Positions 37,635 through 47,030 of a DNA stretch of 64,000 bases are shown here, one piece after another; position 1 is the stretch's first letter; each line of letters opens with the position of its first letter. The stretch is from assembly GCA_029204225.1 (NCBI GenBank), contig CM055103.1, positions 6,756,852-6,820,851 of the forward strand. Reading direction: 5' to 3'. This DNA comes from Diphasiastrum complanatum. Its lineage: Eukaryota > Streptophyta > Lycopodiopsida > Lycopodiales > Lycopodiaceae. Below the pieces are notes generated by a model. It saw only the letters and a program-made list of their open reading frames with translations. It had not been told where the DNA came from and made no database searches. The translations under genes were made by a program, and so were the position numbers.

Positions 37635-38292
37635 AGAAAAACAAAACCACGCTCTTGATCATTTTCTCTTCAAGAATCCATGTAGACTAAAGTAACTGGT
37701 CAACTTGGTTAACCAATTACCTACCACCTTAGACTTCTTTTCCTTCTTGTCCCTCGAATATGGTTCAGGCTTTTGATGATTTTTGGACTAAATTTGTGGT
37801 AGATCTCAAAATTCTTAGCCAATATTTTGTATGCACGTTTTCAAAGGTGTAATGAAGTTGTCCTAAGGCTGCTATGAAGTTTGGTTAGGATTGGACACTA
37901 TTAGGGGGCTCAAAATATCAAAAAATAGTGTGTGTTTGGGGATTTTGGGGCATGAATACCTATCAAATGGGGGTCTGAACCTGTTGGTTCTCATTACAGG
38001 CTTAAAGATATGATGGATTGGCACTGATTTGAGCCATTATGCATCCAATTTGGTTGTGTGAGACTTAAGCACCATTATGTTGAAGTTTTGCTTGTTGAAG
38101 GAGGCCAAAAATGCATTTTTTGCATGATTTGAGCTTATGATTGCTTGTTGGACCTGTTAGAAGCTTCAATGCCTCTTTAATGAACCTTAGTAGTGTGCTT
38201 GTAACCTTTGATTGGATGCTTATTGGGCTGGAGTTGAAGTTTTGATGATACCACCTTGGAAAAGTGTGCCCTACTACCTGAATTTTGGCCAT
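37635..38292. other. no gene seen
   Basis: Between the gag-like remnant and the Gypsy RT. Minus-strand frames of 75-83 codons lack recognisable motifs. Confidence 0.4.
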
Positions 38293-39258
38293 TTACTGCT
38301 CGCACATGTAAAGCCTAGGTGGCAGGGTGATGTGGCAACTGCCTTGTAGACCCACTCTCCCTCCGTACTGTGCTTTACAGCGACCAATTTGGTATCCTGC
38401 CACAACTTTTGCATACTCTTCAATTGACTTACGAAAGAAAACTTTAAAACCAAGAAAAGCTTTAACTTCTCTAACCGTCTTCGGTATCGGCCACTCACGC
38501 ACAGTCTTGACCTTACTCTCGTCAATCTTCAACCCACTACGAGCGATGTTATGACCGAGGTACAATAACTCATGCTTAAAGAACTCACATTTAGATTCCT
38601 TAGCATACAGCTTCTCTCTTCTGAGAATTCTCAAGACAGTCTTAAGATGCTGCAAATGCTCCTTAAGCGTTCTACTGTAGATGAGGATATCATCTAAGAA
38701 TAGAACTACACATTGACCCAAATATGGACGAAAAAGATCGTTCATCATCTGTTGAAATGTAGCAGGTGCATTCGTCAACCCAAAAAGAAGCACGAGAAAT
38801 TCACAATGACTGAATCTCGTCTGAAAACCTGTCTTTTGCACATCACTCGGATGAATCCTAATCTGATGATATCCGGTTCTAAGATCTATCTTTTTGAAAT
38901 ATTTCGCTCCACCTAATCTATCTACCAGATCATCCATACAAGGCAAAGGATATTTATTTTTAATAGTTACCTTATTCAACCCCTTGTAGTCCACACACAA
39001 CTTGAAGCCTCCATCGTTCTTCGATTTAAGAAGAACAGGAGCACCCCAAGGTGACTTACTTGGCTGAATATGACCCATCTTCAAGTAATTTTCAATTTGC
39101 ATAGTAATCTCTCTCTCTTCTTTCTGAGAAAACCTATAAGATTGTCTAGAGATAGGGTGACTACCTGGAATTAACTCTATCTTATGGTCTACCGATCTGG
39201 ACAACGGTATTCCATGAGGTAATTCTTGTGGAAATACATCTTTAAATTCGCAGGTCAC
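38293..39258 (-). pseudogene. Gypsy reverse transcriptase
   Basis: An uninterrupted 321-codon minus-strand frame. It begins just before FKDVFPQELPHGIP, the usual lead-in to Ty3/Gypsy RT. Visible RT motifs in order: SPWGAPVLLKSKNDGG, LCVDYKGLNKVT, DLRTGYHQIRI, FGLTNAPATFQ, VVLFLDDILIYS (the FLDD catalytic motif is intact), CEF...YLGH and AFLGF. After AFLGF the RNase H region is replaced by unrelated sequence. Protease is absent upstream. The open frame suggests recent age, but the enzyme lacks RNase H. The 5' end abuts a plus-strand integrase head-to-head. Confidence 0.88.
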
Positions 39259-39727
39259 GTTTGGTCAGCTGTATTCCATAAGCTAGAAACCTCGCTTAGT
39301 TTTAGTTCTTCTGATCATCCTGAATCAGATGGCCAGACTGGGAGAACTTATCTGACTATGGAGGACATGTTGAGGACATATGTGTCTCACAGGCAATCTC
39401 AGTGGGAAGATTACGTTCCTTTGATTGAGTTTGCTTATAACAGTAGGAAACATTCTGCTATTGGTTATAGTCCATATATGCTGATGTACAGTTTTCAACC
39501 TAAATCTCCGGTAAATGTGGAGACGAAGTTTGTTAAGATCCAGAAAGTTGCGAATTTCTTGCATGATATGCATGAAATGTTGCAAGTGGCCCGTGATTGT
39601 ATCCGGAGTGCTCAAGATAGAGCTAAGCACTATGCCGATCTTAAGAGGTGTCCCAGAGATTTTAAAGTTGATGACTGGGTATATCTTAGAATACCTAAGG
39701 ATTCTAAGACTATGCATATGAGGAAGC
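39250..39727 (+). pseudogene. Gypsy integrase C-terminal half, split by element D
   Basis: The frame opens at GHVWSAVFHKLE and SSSDHPESDGQTGRT (canonical FHPQTDGQTERT), then QWEDYVPLIEFAYNSRKHSAIGYSPYMLMY, and a helical segment up to LRIPKDSK. At MRK it meets the 5' LTR of element D. The frame resumes exactly at 45672. The first two catalytic Asp regions are missing because the left part is replaced by the inverted RT fragment near 39250. Confidence 0.88.
39723..39727. repeat. target site duplication of element D, left copy (GAAGC)
   Basis: Identical GAAGC at 45672-45676. Counting it once restores an open Gypsy integrase frame across the insertion. Confidence 0.95.
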
Positions 39728-40177
39728 TGTAAGAAATAAATGACTATGCTAAAGTTAATCCATAGGTTACTTTGACCCAAAGGTTGAGATTTGTGTAACC
39801 ATGGGTATTTAGTTATTTAGGCCATCTTAAGTTTGTCTTAAGTTCAGTTGGACCCCATTTTGGTCATGTACTGACTCGTGGGTCCTTAGGGGTCTAATTT
39901 TGTTTAGGGGCCCAATCTTGACTTTTGAGGGTGCCCTACATTTAGTAAGTGGTTAACCTTAGGGTTTGCTGGCATTTGGTCACATCCAGGTAGAGTACTT
40001 AGATGCTCATTGTGTATTCCATTTTTACAGTTTGGCTAAGCATTGCTCCCCATTGCTCTTGTTGTTGTTTTCTCTCTCTCTCTCTCTTAGAGTTGGGCGC
40101 CCAGCCTCTTCTCTCTTGTTTTCTGTGGAGATTGATTGATAACTAGATCTTGGTGACTTGACTCTTGCTTTCCTACA
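39728..40177 (+). repeat. element D 5' LTR
   Basis: Starts TGTAAGAAAT (partner has TGTTAGAAAT), ends CTACA. Contains a short TC run and GGGCGCCC at 40095-40102, which has become GGGCACCC in the 3' LTR. Confidence 0.95.
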
Positions 40178-40190
40178 TGGTATCAGAGCT
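40178..40190 (+). other. element D primer-binding site
   Basis: TGGTATCAGAGCT directly follows the LTR and is complementary to the 3' end of initiator tRNA-Met, which would prime minus-strand synthesis. Confidence 0.95.
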
Positions 40191-40880
40191 ACCAGATCTG
40201 CAGCAAGCTTGTTTGTTGGCGCCCTACCAGAAGAGGAGCTTCTCTGCTTTTGTTGTGAAATTTCAGCATCTTGCTGATCTTTTCAAGTGGAGTTTGGATC
40301 AGCTTTTTTGTCTCTTTTCAGGTTGAAGGAGGGCGGCCATCAGAGATCTTAGAGCAATTTTTGGCGCCCAAAAATCAGAATCTCAAATCTGATTTTTATG
40401 CAACCAGTTTTCAGCAAGTTTTGTTTGGAGGAGGGCGCCCAAAAATCTGCTACTGATTTTTGGTTGTGGTGTCTAATCTTGCTGTTTTTGTTTTTAGGTT
40501 TGCATTTATGTAGGAGGGCGCCCAAAATTCAGCAAACCCTATTCATTAGGTCAACTTGTGGCTGGAAATTTGCAAATTCTCAGCAAGTAGTAGGGCGCTT
40601 TCGGCAGCCCTATTGGAGTGTGTGTTGATCACAATATTTGGCTTCCTAATTGGGTTTCGGTGTAGGCTTCAATCGAAGCTAACCTAATTTTCAAGAAGCT
40701 GATTTTTTTGTGCAGAAAGACAGCCATCTATCCATTATCTTTTGGGCACTTTGCTTGCAGATTGAAAGACATCTTGTGCTCCTACTTTCAGCTCTTTGTT
40801 TGCTGCAAATTTTTGAGGAGATTTGATTGTGGAAAGGCTCTCTTTCCTATCTACTACAAGCTGAAATTTTGTTGGAGGTA
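40191..40880 (+). other. element D leader with repeated GGCGCCC palindromes
   Basis: 690-bp untranslated leader. GGCGCCC occurs at 40218, 40373, 40434 and 40517 (the last two as GGGCGCCCAAAA), after one in the LTR at 40095. Such GC-only palindromes are very unlikely by chance in this AT-rich DNA. Short frames here show no protein signature. Confidence 0.8.
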
Positions 40881-41726
40881 ATGGCTAAAGAATCGGAAGC
40901 TATCGGTTCTTTGTTTAGTGAAGATCGGTTAGATGGCACAAACTACTCCTTGTGGAGTTACATGATGAAGAATCTTCTCATAGCGAAAGGGCTGTGGGAT
41001 TTGGTCAATGGTGATGAGGAAAGGCCTCCGTCTTTGGCACCTCCTACACCTCGTGGATCATCATCAACAACATCATCTTCTACATCTTCGGAAGAACAAA
41101 AGAAGTGGGATAGAAGGGATGCACAAGCACATTCTATGGTTGCTCTTGCTGTGAAAAGATCTATCTTACCTCATAGTAGTTCTTGTAAGACATCTAAAAG
41201 TGTGTGGGATACACTTTATACTATGTATAGAGTCAAAAATCCAGCAAGAGTGGTGTATCTTAAAAATCAGCTTTCTTTGTTGAAGATGCAAGAAGGGGAT
41301 CAAGTGACCAATCACTTGACGAAGATCAAGGATCTTCGTGAGGAGCTTCTCAATATTGATGAGATAATTGAGGATGCTCAATTTGTTTCCATTACTTCTT
41401 ATCTTCCATTTGTTTCATCTTTGAGTATCTCTCTAAGGGGACATCAACTCTCCTTTGATGAACTTGTTGGGCTGCTTCTTCAAGAGGAGCAAATGAGGCA
41501 AAACTTCCTTCAAAGGATGACACTTAACAAGATCAAGCTTTCTTCACGAAAGGCAAGGGCAAAGGCAAGTCAAAAGGAAAGGGGAAGCCTCCTTCCAAGG
41601 ATGAGCAAAAGCCCGTTGGAGGTCAAAATGTCAACACTCAAAAGAAGAAAGGGAAGTGCCATTATTGCAAAAGGTATGGGCACTTCATCAAGGATTGTAA
41701 GAAGAAGCTTGCAAAAGGGAGAGTAA
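40881..41726 (+). pseudogene. element D gag with frameshifted zinc knuckle
   Basis: The ATG at 40881 (MAKESEAIGSLFSEDRLDG) is preferred over an upstream in-frame ATG because NYSLWSYMMKNLLIAKGLWD then follows as in other Copia Gags. The capsid domain shows SVWDTLYTMYRVKNPARVVYLKNQL and LSFDELVGLLLQEE. After the RQNF segment (near 41510) the frame is lost. The knuckle CHYCKRYGHFIKDC is encoded in another frame around 41657-41700. Confidence 0.85.
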
Positions 41727-41757
41727 AGGAATTGATACTAGTGCTTCATTTGCTACT

Positions 41758-43161
41758 TTGGAGCAAGAGCTTGAAGCTAGTGGTGATCTCTTCAACCAAG
41801 ACTATGCTTTTGTGTCTAATATTGCTTTTACTAGTACTACTACATCTATGAGGAATTCAGATTCTGTTTTGCAAGTTGTTGATTTTCAGCCCATTGAATG
41901 GGTGATTGATAGTGGTGCTACTCGTCATATGACTTCTCGTAAAGAAGCATTCACTAAATTAGTGAAAGTGCAAAATGGAACTAAGGTACAATGTGCGGAT
42001 GATGCATCTTATTCTATTCATGGAATTGGAATTGTAGCCATCATTTTGCCTAATGGTGAAGAAAAGTACATTAAAAATGTGTTTTATGTTCCGGGAATCA
42101 AGAAGAATCTTCTTTCGGTTTCAACTATGTTGAAGCAAGGACTAGTTGTTGAGTTCAAAGAAGATAAGTGTCTTGTCAAGGATCCTAAAAGATCACTCTT
42201 GATTATTGTTTCGGGAACGATGCATGCTGGCTTATTCATTATGGATACCTATGAGCGAGGAATTCCCTCTACATGTCTTGTTGCTTCTACATCACAATCA
42301 TTGTAATTGGCTGAATTGTGGCACGCAAGGTTTGGGCATCTCAACTGTGCAAGTTTGAAAAAGCTGAAGACATTAAATATGGTAGAAGACATTCCTACTA
42401 TTGAGCAGCCGGAAGGGCACGTATGTGAGGGGTGCATACTTGGAAAGTTTCAAAGGAAACCTTTTCCCATTGATGGAACTATAAGGGTTCTTGATAAATT
42501 TGATTTGGTTCATAGTAATGTTTGTGGTCCAATGAGGACCGAATCCATTGAAAAGTGCATCTATTTTGTGACTTTTATTGATGACTTTTCCCGTTTTACA
42601 TGGATTTATCCTATGAAGGCTAAATCGAAAGTTTTTCAACGTTTCAAAGATTTTCTAGCAATGGTGGAAAATCAGTTTGGGCATTCTTTGAAGACCCTAC
42701 ACACCGATCGAGGAGGGGAATACATTAAGAATACGTTCGGTGCATTTCTTCAAGAAAAGGGAATTCTACATCAAATGACAACTCCCTATACGCCTCAACA
42801 AAATGGTGTTGCCGAGCGAAAGAATCGCACACTTATGGAGATGGCCCATTGCATGCTCAAAGCAAAGGGGCTGCCTCACAAGTTTTGGGCTGAAGCGGTT
42901 ATAACGGCAGCATACATAAGCAATCGTTGTCCTACTAAAGCATTGAAAGTATGAATTCCTTATGAAGTTTGGTATGGAAAGAAGCCTACAATCTCTCACT
43001 TTCGCATTTTTGGTTGTACGGCTTATGCTTTTGTTTCGAATAAACTTCGTACAAAGCTTGAGGATAAAGGAGTTAAATGCATTTTTGTTGGCTATAGTAG
43101 TGAAAGCAAAGGCTATAGGCTATTCAATCTGAGCACCAACAAGATTATTGTTAGTTGTGAT
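41758..43161 (+). pseudogene. element D protease and integrase
   Basis: One frame with two stops (TAA at 42304-42306, TGA at 42952-42954). The protease active site is WVIDSGATRHMTS. The integrase zinc region is ELWHARFGHLN...CEGCILGKFQ; the core shows FIDDFSRFTWIYPMK, LHTDRGGEY and TPQQNGVAERKNRTLME, so the catalytic D, D and E positions are present. After the TGA the C-terminal part continues: YEVWYGKKPTISHFRIFGC and CIFVGYSSESKGYRLF. The TGA is likely from CGA by C-to-T change. Confidence 0.88.
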
Positions 43162-44691
43162 GTGCATTTTGATGAAACGAATTCATTAGATGTGGCCCCA
43201 ACTCACATCTTGAAGGGGGACAGCCCACATAGTGTGAATGTTGAAGTTTTTCCAGATTTGGTACCATCTTCTATTGCTGGATTTAAGGGGCAGCAATCAA
43301 CCAGTTTCGACCTGCCCAACACCTCATCAAGTTTAGAGCCTATTGTTCATCAAGAACCGCCCGTTGTTGCTCAAAATCAGCCTGCAGGAACTGTTGGACA
43401 GCAAGGACCAGTTCTGGAAGATCTTGGACAGCCAAGTGCGGTGTCGGAGGATCTTGGACAACAAATTGTAAGAAGAGACATGGCTGTTGGACGGCCCAAA
43501 ACAGTCCCACGGTGGCTGTTGTCGACTTTGCGGGACAGCAAAGTAAGTTCATTTTATGATGGAAAGACCCGTGCCTCTACAAAATCAGTGGACTATGCTG
43601 ATTTTTCAGATTTTGCTCTTACATCTCATGGAGATGTTGCAGAAGAACCTGTTTTCTATGAGCACGCCAAGGGAGTAAAATGTTGGGAGGATGCAATGCA
43701 AGATGAGTATGACTCACTTATGAAGAACCAGATTTGGGTTCTTGTTCATCTTCCTCATGGAAAGAAGGCAATTGGTTCTAAATGGGTATACAAAATCAAG
43801 TATAAGGCAGATGGTACCATTGAAAGGTACAAGGCAAGGCTCGTTGCCAAAGGCTATGCTCAGCAAAAGGGGATTGATTATGAGGAGACTTTTTCTCCTA
43901 CTACTCGGATGACTACCGTGAGAGTAGTACCTTCTTTGGCTGCCCACTTTGGTTGGCGTTTGCGGCAACTTGACATAAAGACAACATTCCTCAATGGTGA
44001 TCTCAATGAGGAAGTGTACCTTCAACAACCTGCTGGTTTTTTGGTTGAAGGCCAAGAAGATAAAGTTTGTCTTCTCAAGAAGGCACTTTATGGACTGAAG
44101 CAAGCTCCGAGGATGTGGTCTCAAAAGATACATGCCTACTTTTGTGATCGAGGGTTTACTAATAGTCCTACCGAATCTACTCTTTATGTCAAGCATACTT
44201 CAGATTATATCATCATTATTTTGCTTTATGTTGATGATATTATTATTACGGGAAGTAATGAGCAGCAGATTGATGCCGTAATACTTGATCTTGGTATGGT
44301 TTTTGAAACCTCAGATTTAGGCCTATTGCACTTTTATCTTGGTCTTGAATTTGTACAAGAAGGGGTTGGAATTTTCATCTCTCAAGAACGCTACATTGGG
44401 CAGATTTTGAAGCGGTTCAAGATGGAAGATTGCAAGCCGATTGCTACACCTATGGAGACAGGTCTGAAATTAAGTAGTCAAGGTGATGGTGAATCATTTT
44501 ACACTACTTTATATTGTCAAGCTATTAGCTGTCTCATTTACCTATATAATTCAAGACCGGACATTTCTTATAGTGTCTCACTCATGAGTCAATTCATGCA
44601 TGCCCCGATGACATCACATTGGAAAGCATTGAAGAGAATCTTTCGATATCTTCAAGGAACAAGAAGTCATGGACTGGTTTTTCCTGCTTGA
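43162..44691 (+). pseudogene. element D reverse transcriptase
   Basis: A 509-codon frame. The first 150 residues are the variable, Gln/Pro-rich integrase-RT linker. RT motifs: WVLVHLPHGKKAIGSKWVYK, ARLVAKGYAQQKGIDYEETF, LDIKTTFLNGDLNEEVY, ALYGLKQAPRMW and LYVDDIIITGSN (YVDD intact). The connection ...LIYLYNSRPDISYSV and the start of RNase H follow. The frame is open back into integrase, so the listed start is only the first Met of this block. A TGA (44689-44691) interrupts before RNase H. Confidence 0.88.
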
Positions 44692-45183
44692 GATGATGCA
44701 TGTTTGGTTGGTTTTAGTGACTCGGATTGGGGTGGAGATCAAGACACTAGACGCTCTACAAGTGGACATTGCTTTTTCTATGGAAATTCTGCAATTTCTT
44801 GGTCAAGTAAAAATCAGCCCACTGTTGCTACTTCTAGTGAGGCAGAATATAGAGCGATATTTTCAGCCACAACAGAGTGTTTATGGCTGAGAAGACTACT
44901 TGTTCACATGAAGTTTGGCGAGCCCTCAGCCACTCTTATCTTGAGTGATAGTCAAAGTGCTATTGCCATTGCACGGAATCTTGTTTTCCATGCGAGAATG
45001 AAGCACATCGAGATCCATTATCACTTTGTTCGGGAGAGACTTCATGATGGCGACATTTTACTTGAATATTGTCCTACGGAGGATAATATTGCGGACCTCT
45101 TCACTAAGGCGTTGCCTAGAATCAAATTTGAAGCTTTATGCAAAGCTTTAAATTTGATACCACGAGTTGATTTTGTTACATAG
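44692..45183 (+). pseudogene. element D RNase H
   Basis: In frame with RT after one TGA. Motifs: GFSDSDWGGDQDTRRSTSG, SSEAEYRA, DSQSAIAIA, HARMKHIEIHYHFVRE and NIADLFTKALP. The acidic catalytic residues (Asp in SDSDW, Glu in SEAEY, Asp in DSQ) are all present. Ends 37 bp before the 3' LTR. Confidence 0.9.
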
Positions 45184-45220
45184 TGAAGATTTCAGTTTTT
45201 GCATGGTCATTTAAGGAGGG

Positions 45221-45671
45221 TGTTAGAAATAAATGACTATGCTAAAGTTAATCCATAAGTTACTTTGACCCAAAAGGTCGAGATTTGTGTAACCATGGGT
45301 ATTTAGTTATTTAGGCCATCTTAAGTTTGTCTTAAGTTCAGTTGGACCCAATTTTGGTCATGTACTGACTCGTGGGTCCTTAGGGGTCTAATTTTGTTTA
45401 GGGGCCCTATCTTGACTTTTGAGGGTGCCCTACATTTAGTAAGTGGTTAACCTTAGGGTTTGTTGGCATTTGGTCACATCCAGGTAGAGTACTTAGATGC
45501 TCATTGTGTATTCCATCTTTACAGTTTGGCTAAGCATTGCTCTCCATTGCTCTTGTTGTTGTTTTTTCTCTCTCTCTCTCTTAGAGTTGGGCACCCAACC
45601 TCTTCTCTCTTGTTTTCTGTGGAAATTGATTGATAACTAGATCTTGGTGACTTGACTCTTGCTTTCCTACA
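45221..45671 (+). repeat. element D 3' LTR
   Basis: Preceded by the polypurine tract TTAAGGAGGG (45211-45220), starts TGTTAGAAAT, ends CTACA, followed by target copy GAAGC. Confidence 0.95.
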
Positions 45672-46036
45672 GAAGCATTATAAATTGTCTACCAGATATT
45701 GTGGAGCGTTTCGGATTATAAAGAAAATTGGTTCTTTAGCTTACGAACTAGATCTTCACAACAAGTCTACAGCTCACCCTGTGTTTTATGTAACTCGATT
45801 AAAATTAAGTTTAAGTGAAGGTGACGTAGTTGGTTCAGAGGAAGATCTTACCCATTTGGAGGACTTATCGCTTAGTGTTCCTTTGGAAACTGAAAACGTA
45901 CTCAGAACCAAAGATAAACAATTGAGAAATTGTTCTATTTCTGAGTGCTTGATTAGGTGGAAGGGACGAACTGAGGACAATGATTCATGGGAGCGGGTCG
46001 AAAGCATTAAGACGAACTTCCCTAGGTGTCACTTCT
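45672..46036 (+). pseudogene. Gypsy integrase end with chromodomain, right of element D
   Basis: Continues the frame interrupted at 39727: KLSTRYCGAFRIIKKIGSLA, the GPF/Y-type module (here CGAF), then ELDLHNKSTAHPVFYVTRL, an acidic stretch and ECLIRWKGRTEDNDSWERVE, a chromodomain-like end (W..W pattern). Chromodomains on Gypsy integrases (chromovirus lineages) bind chromatin marks and steer insertion. The stop at 46036 is the natural end, 30 bp before the predicted LTR. Confidence 0.85.
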
Positions 46037-46066
46037 AGAGAGAGAAGTGGTTCAAGGGGAGAAGAA

Positions 46067-46320
46067 TGTTATGTCCATGTCCTGTATAAGGGAATCGACG
46101 CGGATAGCCGATCACTCCAGTTGTATGTGGTTATTAGTTATGCTATGTCATTCTGGGCATGGTCGTTACAAGTAATTAATAATTATATGCATGGGGATCC
46201 TAAGGGGAATATTCTTTCCTCTTGGAGAGAATACTTACCATGGAAACTCGCCCATCTGCCTAATGGAATTTCAGATTCTTGAGCCAGGTTTTCCTCTCCT
46301 CTTTATTCATTCACTGTGGC
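46067..46320 (+). repeat. Gypsy 3' LTR start (end not found)
   Basis: The purine tract AAGGGGAGAAGAA is followed by TGTTATGTCCATGTCC, the usual LTR start, right after the chromodomain stop. No second copy is visible in the window, so the right border is unknown. Confidence 0.5.
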
Positions 46321-46574
46321 TTGGGGGTGAAGGGTTAGGGTATTGACTAGCCTCTTCATGTTGGTGGGTCGTTTATGCTCCACAGGTGTCCTTTTGGTTT
46401 GCATGTGACAAGATTCTTGAAAATCTTCACTTGGCGATCGTTATAATCAAAGAAGGTTTAGGGTTTTGGTTTTCAATCTATGTGTGATTTATGTGCAATC
46501 ACACAAAGTCTTAGGAGATCAATAACACACTTTTGGGCACTCCCACACGTGTGAATTTCAACATACATCAAAAT

Positions 46575-47030
46575 TGCATATACTCTATACTTAGAAATAA
46601 AAAATCAATCAACACATGTAGTACTAAGGTGAACTTTGAGCTGCTTCTGACAGATACCCAAAAGTTAAAACAACCGATGCATATGAAGTTTTTACATATG
46701 CAAAACTGCACCAGTCCTCTTACATACTCTAGTCTCATGCTTGCAGCTCAATGAAACTTAAATGTAATAAGTGTATATTCTATATTATTGCATCAAAACT
46801 ATGTAGACTATATACTTTGCAATAAAGAATCAATCAATACATGCAATAGTAAGCTGCACCTTGAGCTACTTCTGACAAACACAGAAGTTAAAACAAACTC
46901 ATGCATATGAAGCTTGAACATATGCCAAACTGCTCCAGATCCCTTATGTACTCTAGCCTCAGGCTTGCAGCTTAATCAAACTCAACTGCAATAAGTGTCT
47001 ACCATATATTATTGCCTCAAAACAGCTTTA
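46575..47030. repeat. diverged tandem duplication, units of about 228 bp
   Basis: Unit 1 (about 46575-46800) and unit 2 (about 46801-47030) share, in the same order, AATCAATCAA(C/T)ACATG, TTGAGCT(G/A)CTTCTGACA, CATATGAAG, CATATGC and ATTATTGC(A/C)TCAAAAC. They differ at many positions, so the duplication is old. No coding sequence. Confidence 0.8.

Larger units (their letters stand above)
39728..45671 (+). mobile_element. Copia element D, plus strand, near full length
   Basis: 5.94 kb with 450-bp LTRs (39728-40177 and 45221-45671) ending TGT(A/T)AGAAAT...TTTCCTACA, PBS, leader, gag, knuckle, protease, integrase, RT, RNase H and polypurine tract in standard Copia order, flanked by GAAGC. By hand I count about a dozen differences between the LTRs, so this is one of the younger insertions. 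Coding is broken by a gag frameshift and three in-frame stops in pol. It lies within a Gypsy integrase gene. Confidence 0.96.

Noticed and set aside
43714-44196. 160-codon minus-strand frame
   Set aside because: Antisense shadow of the element D reverse transcriptase.
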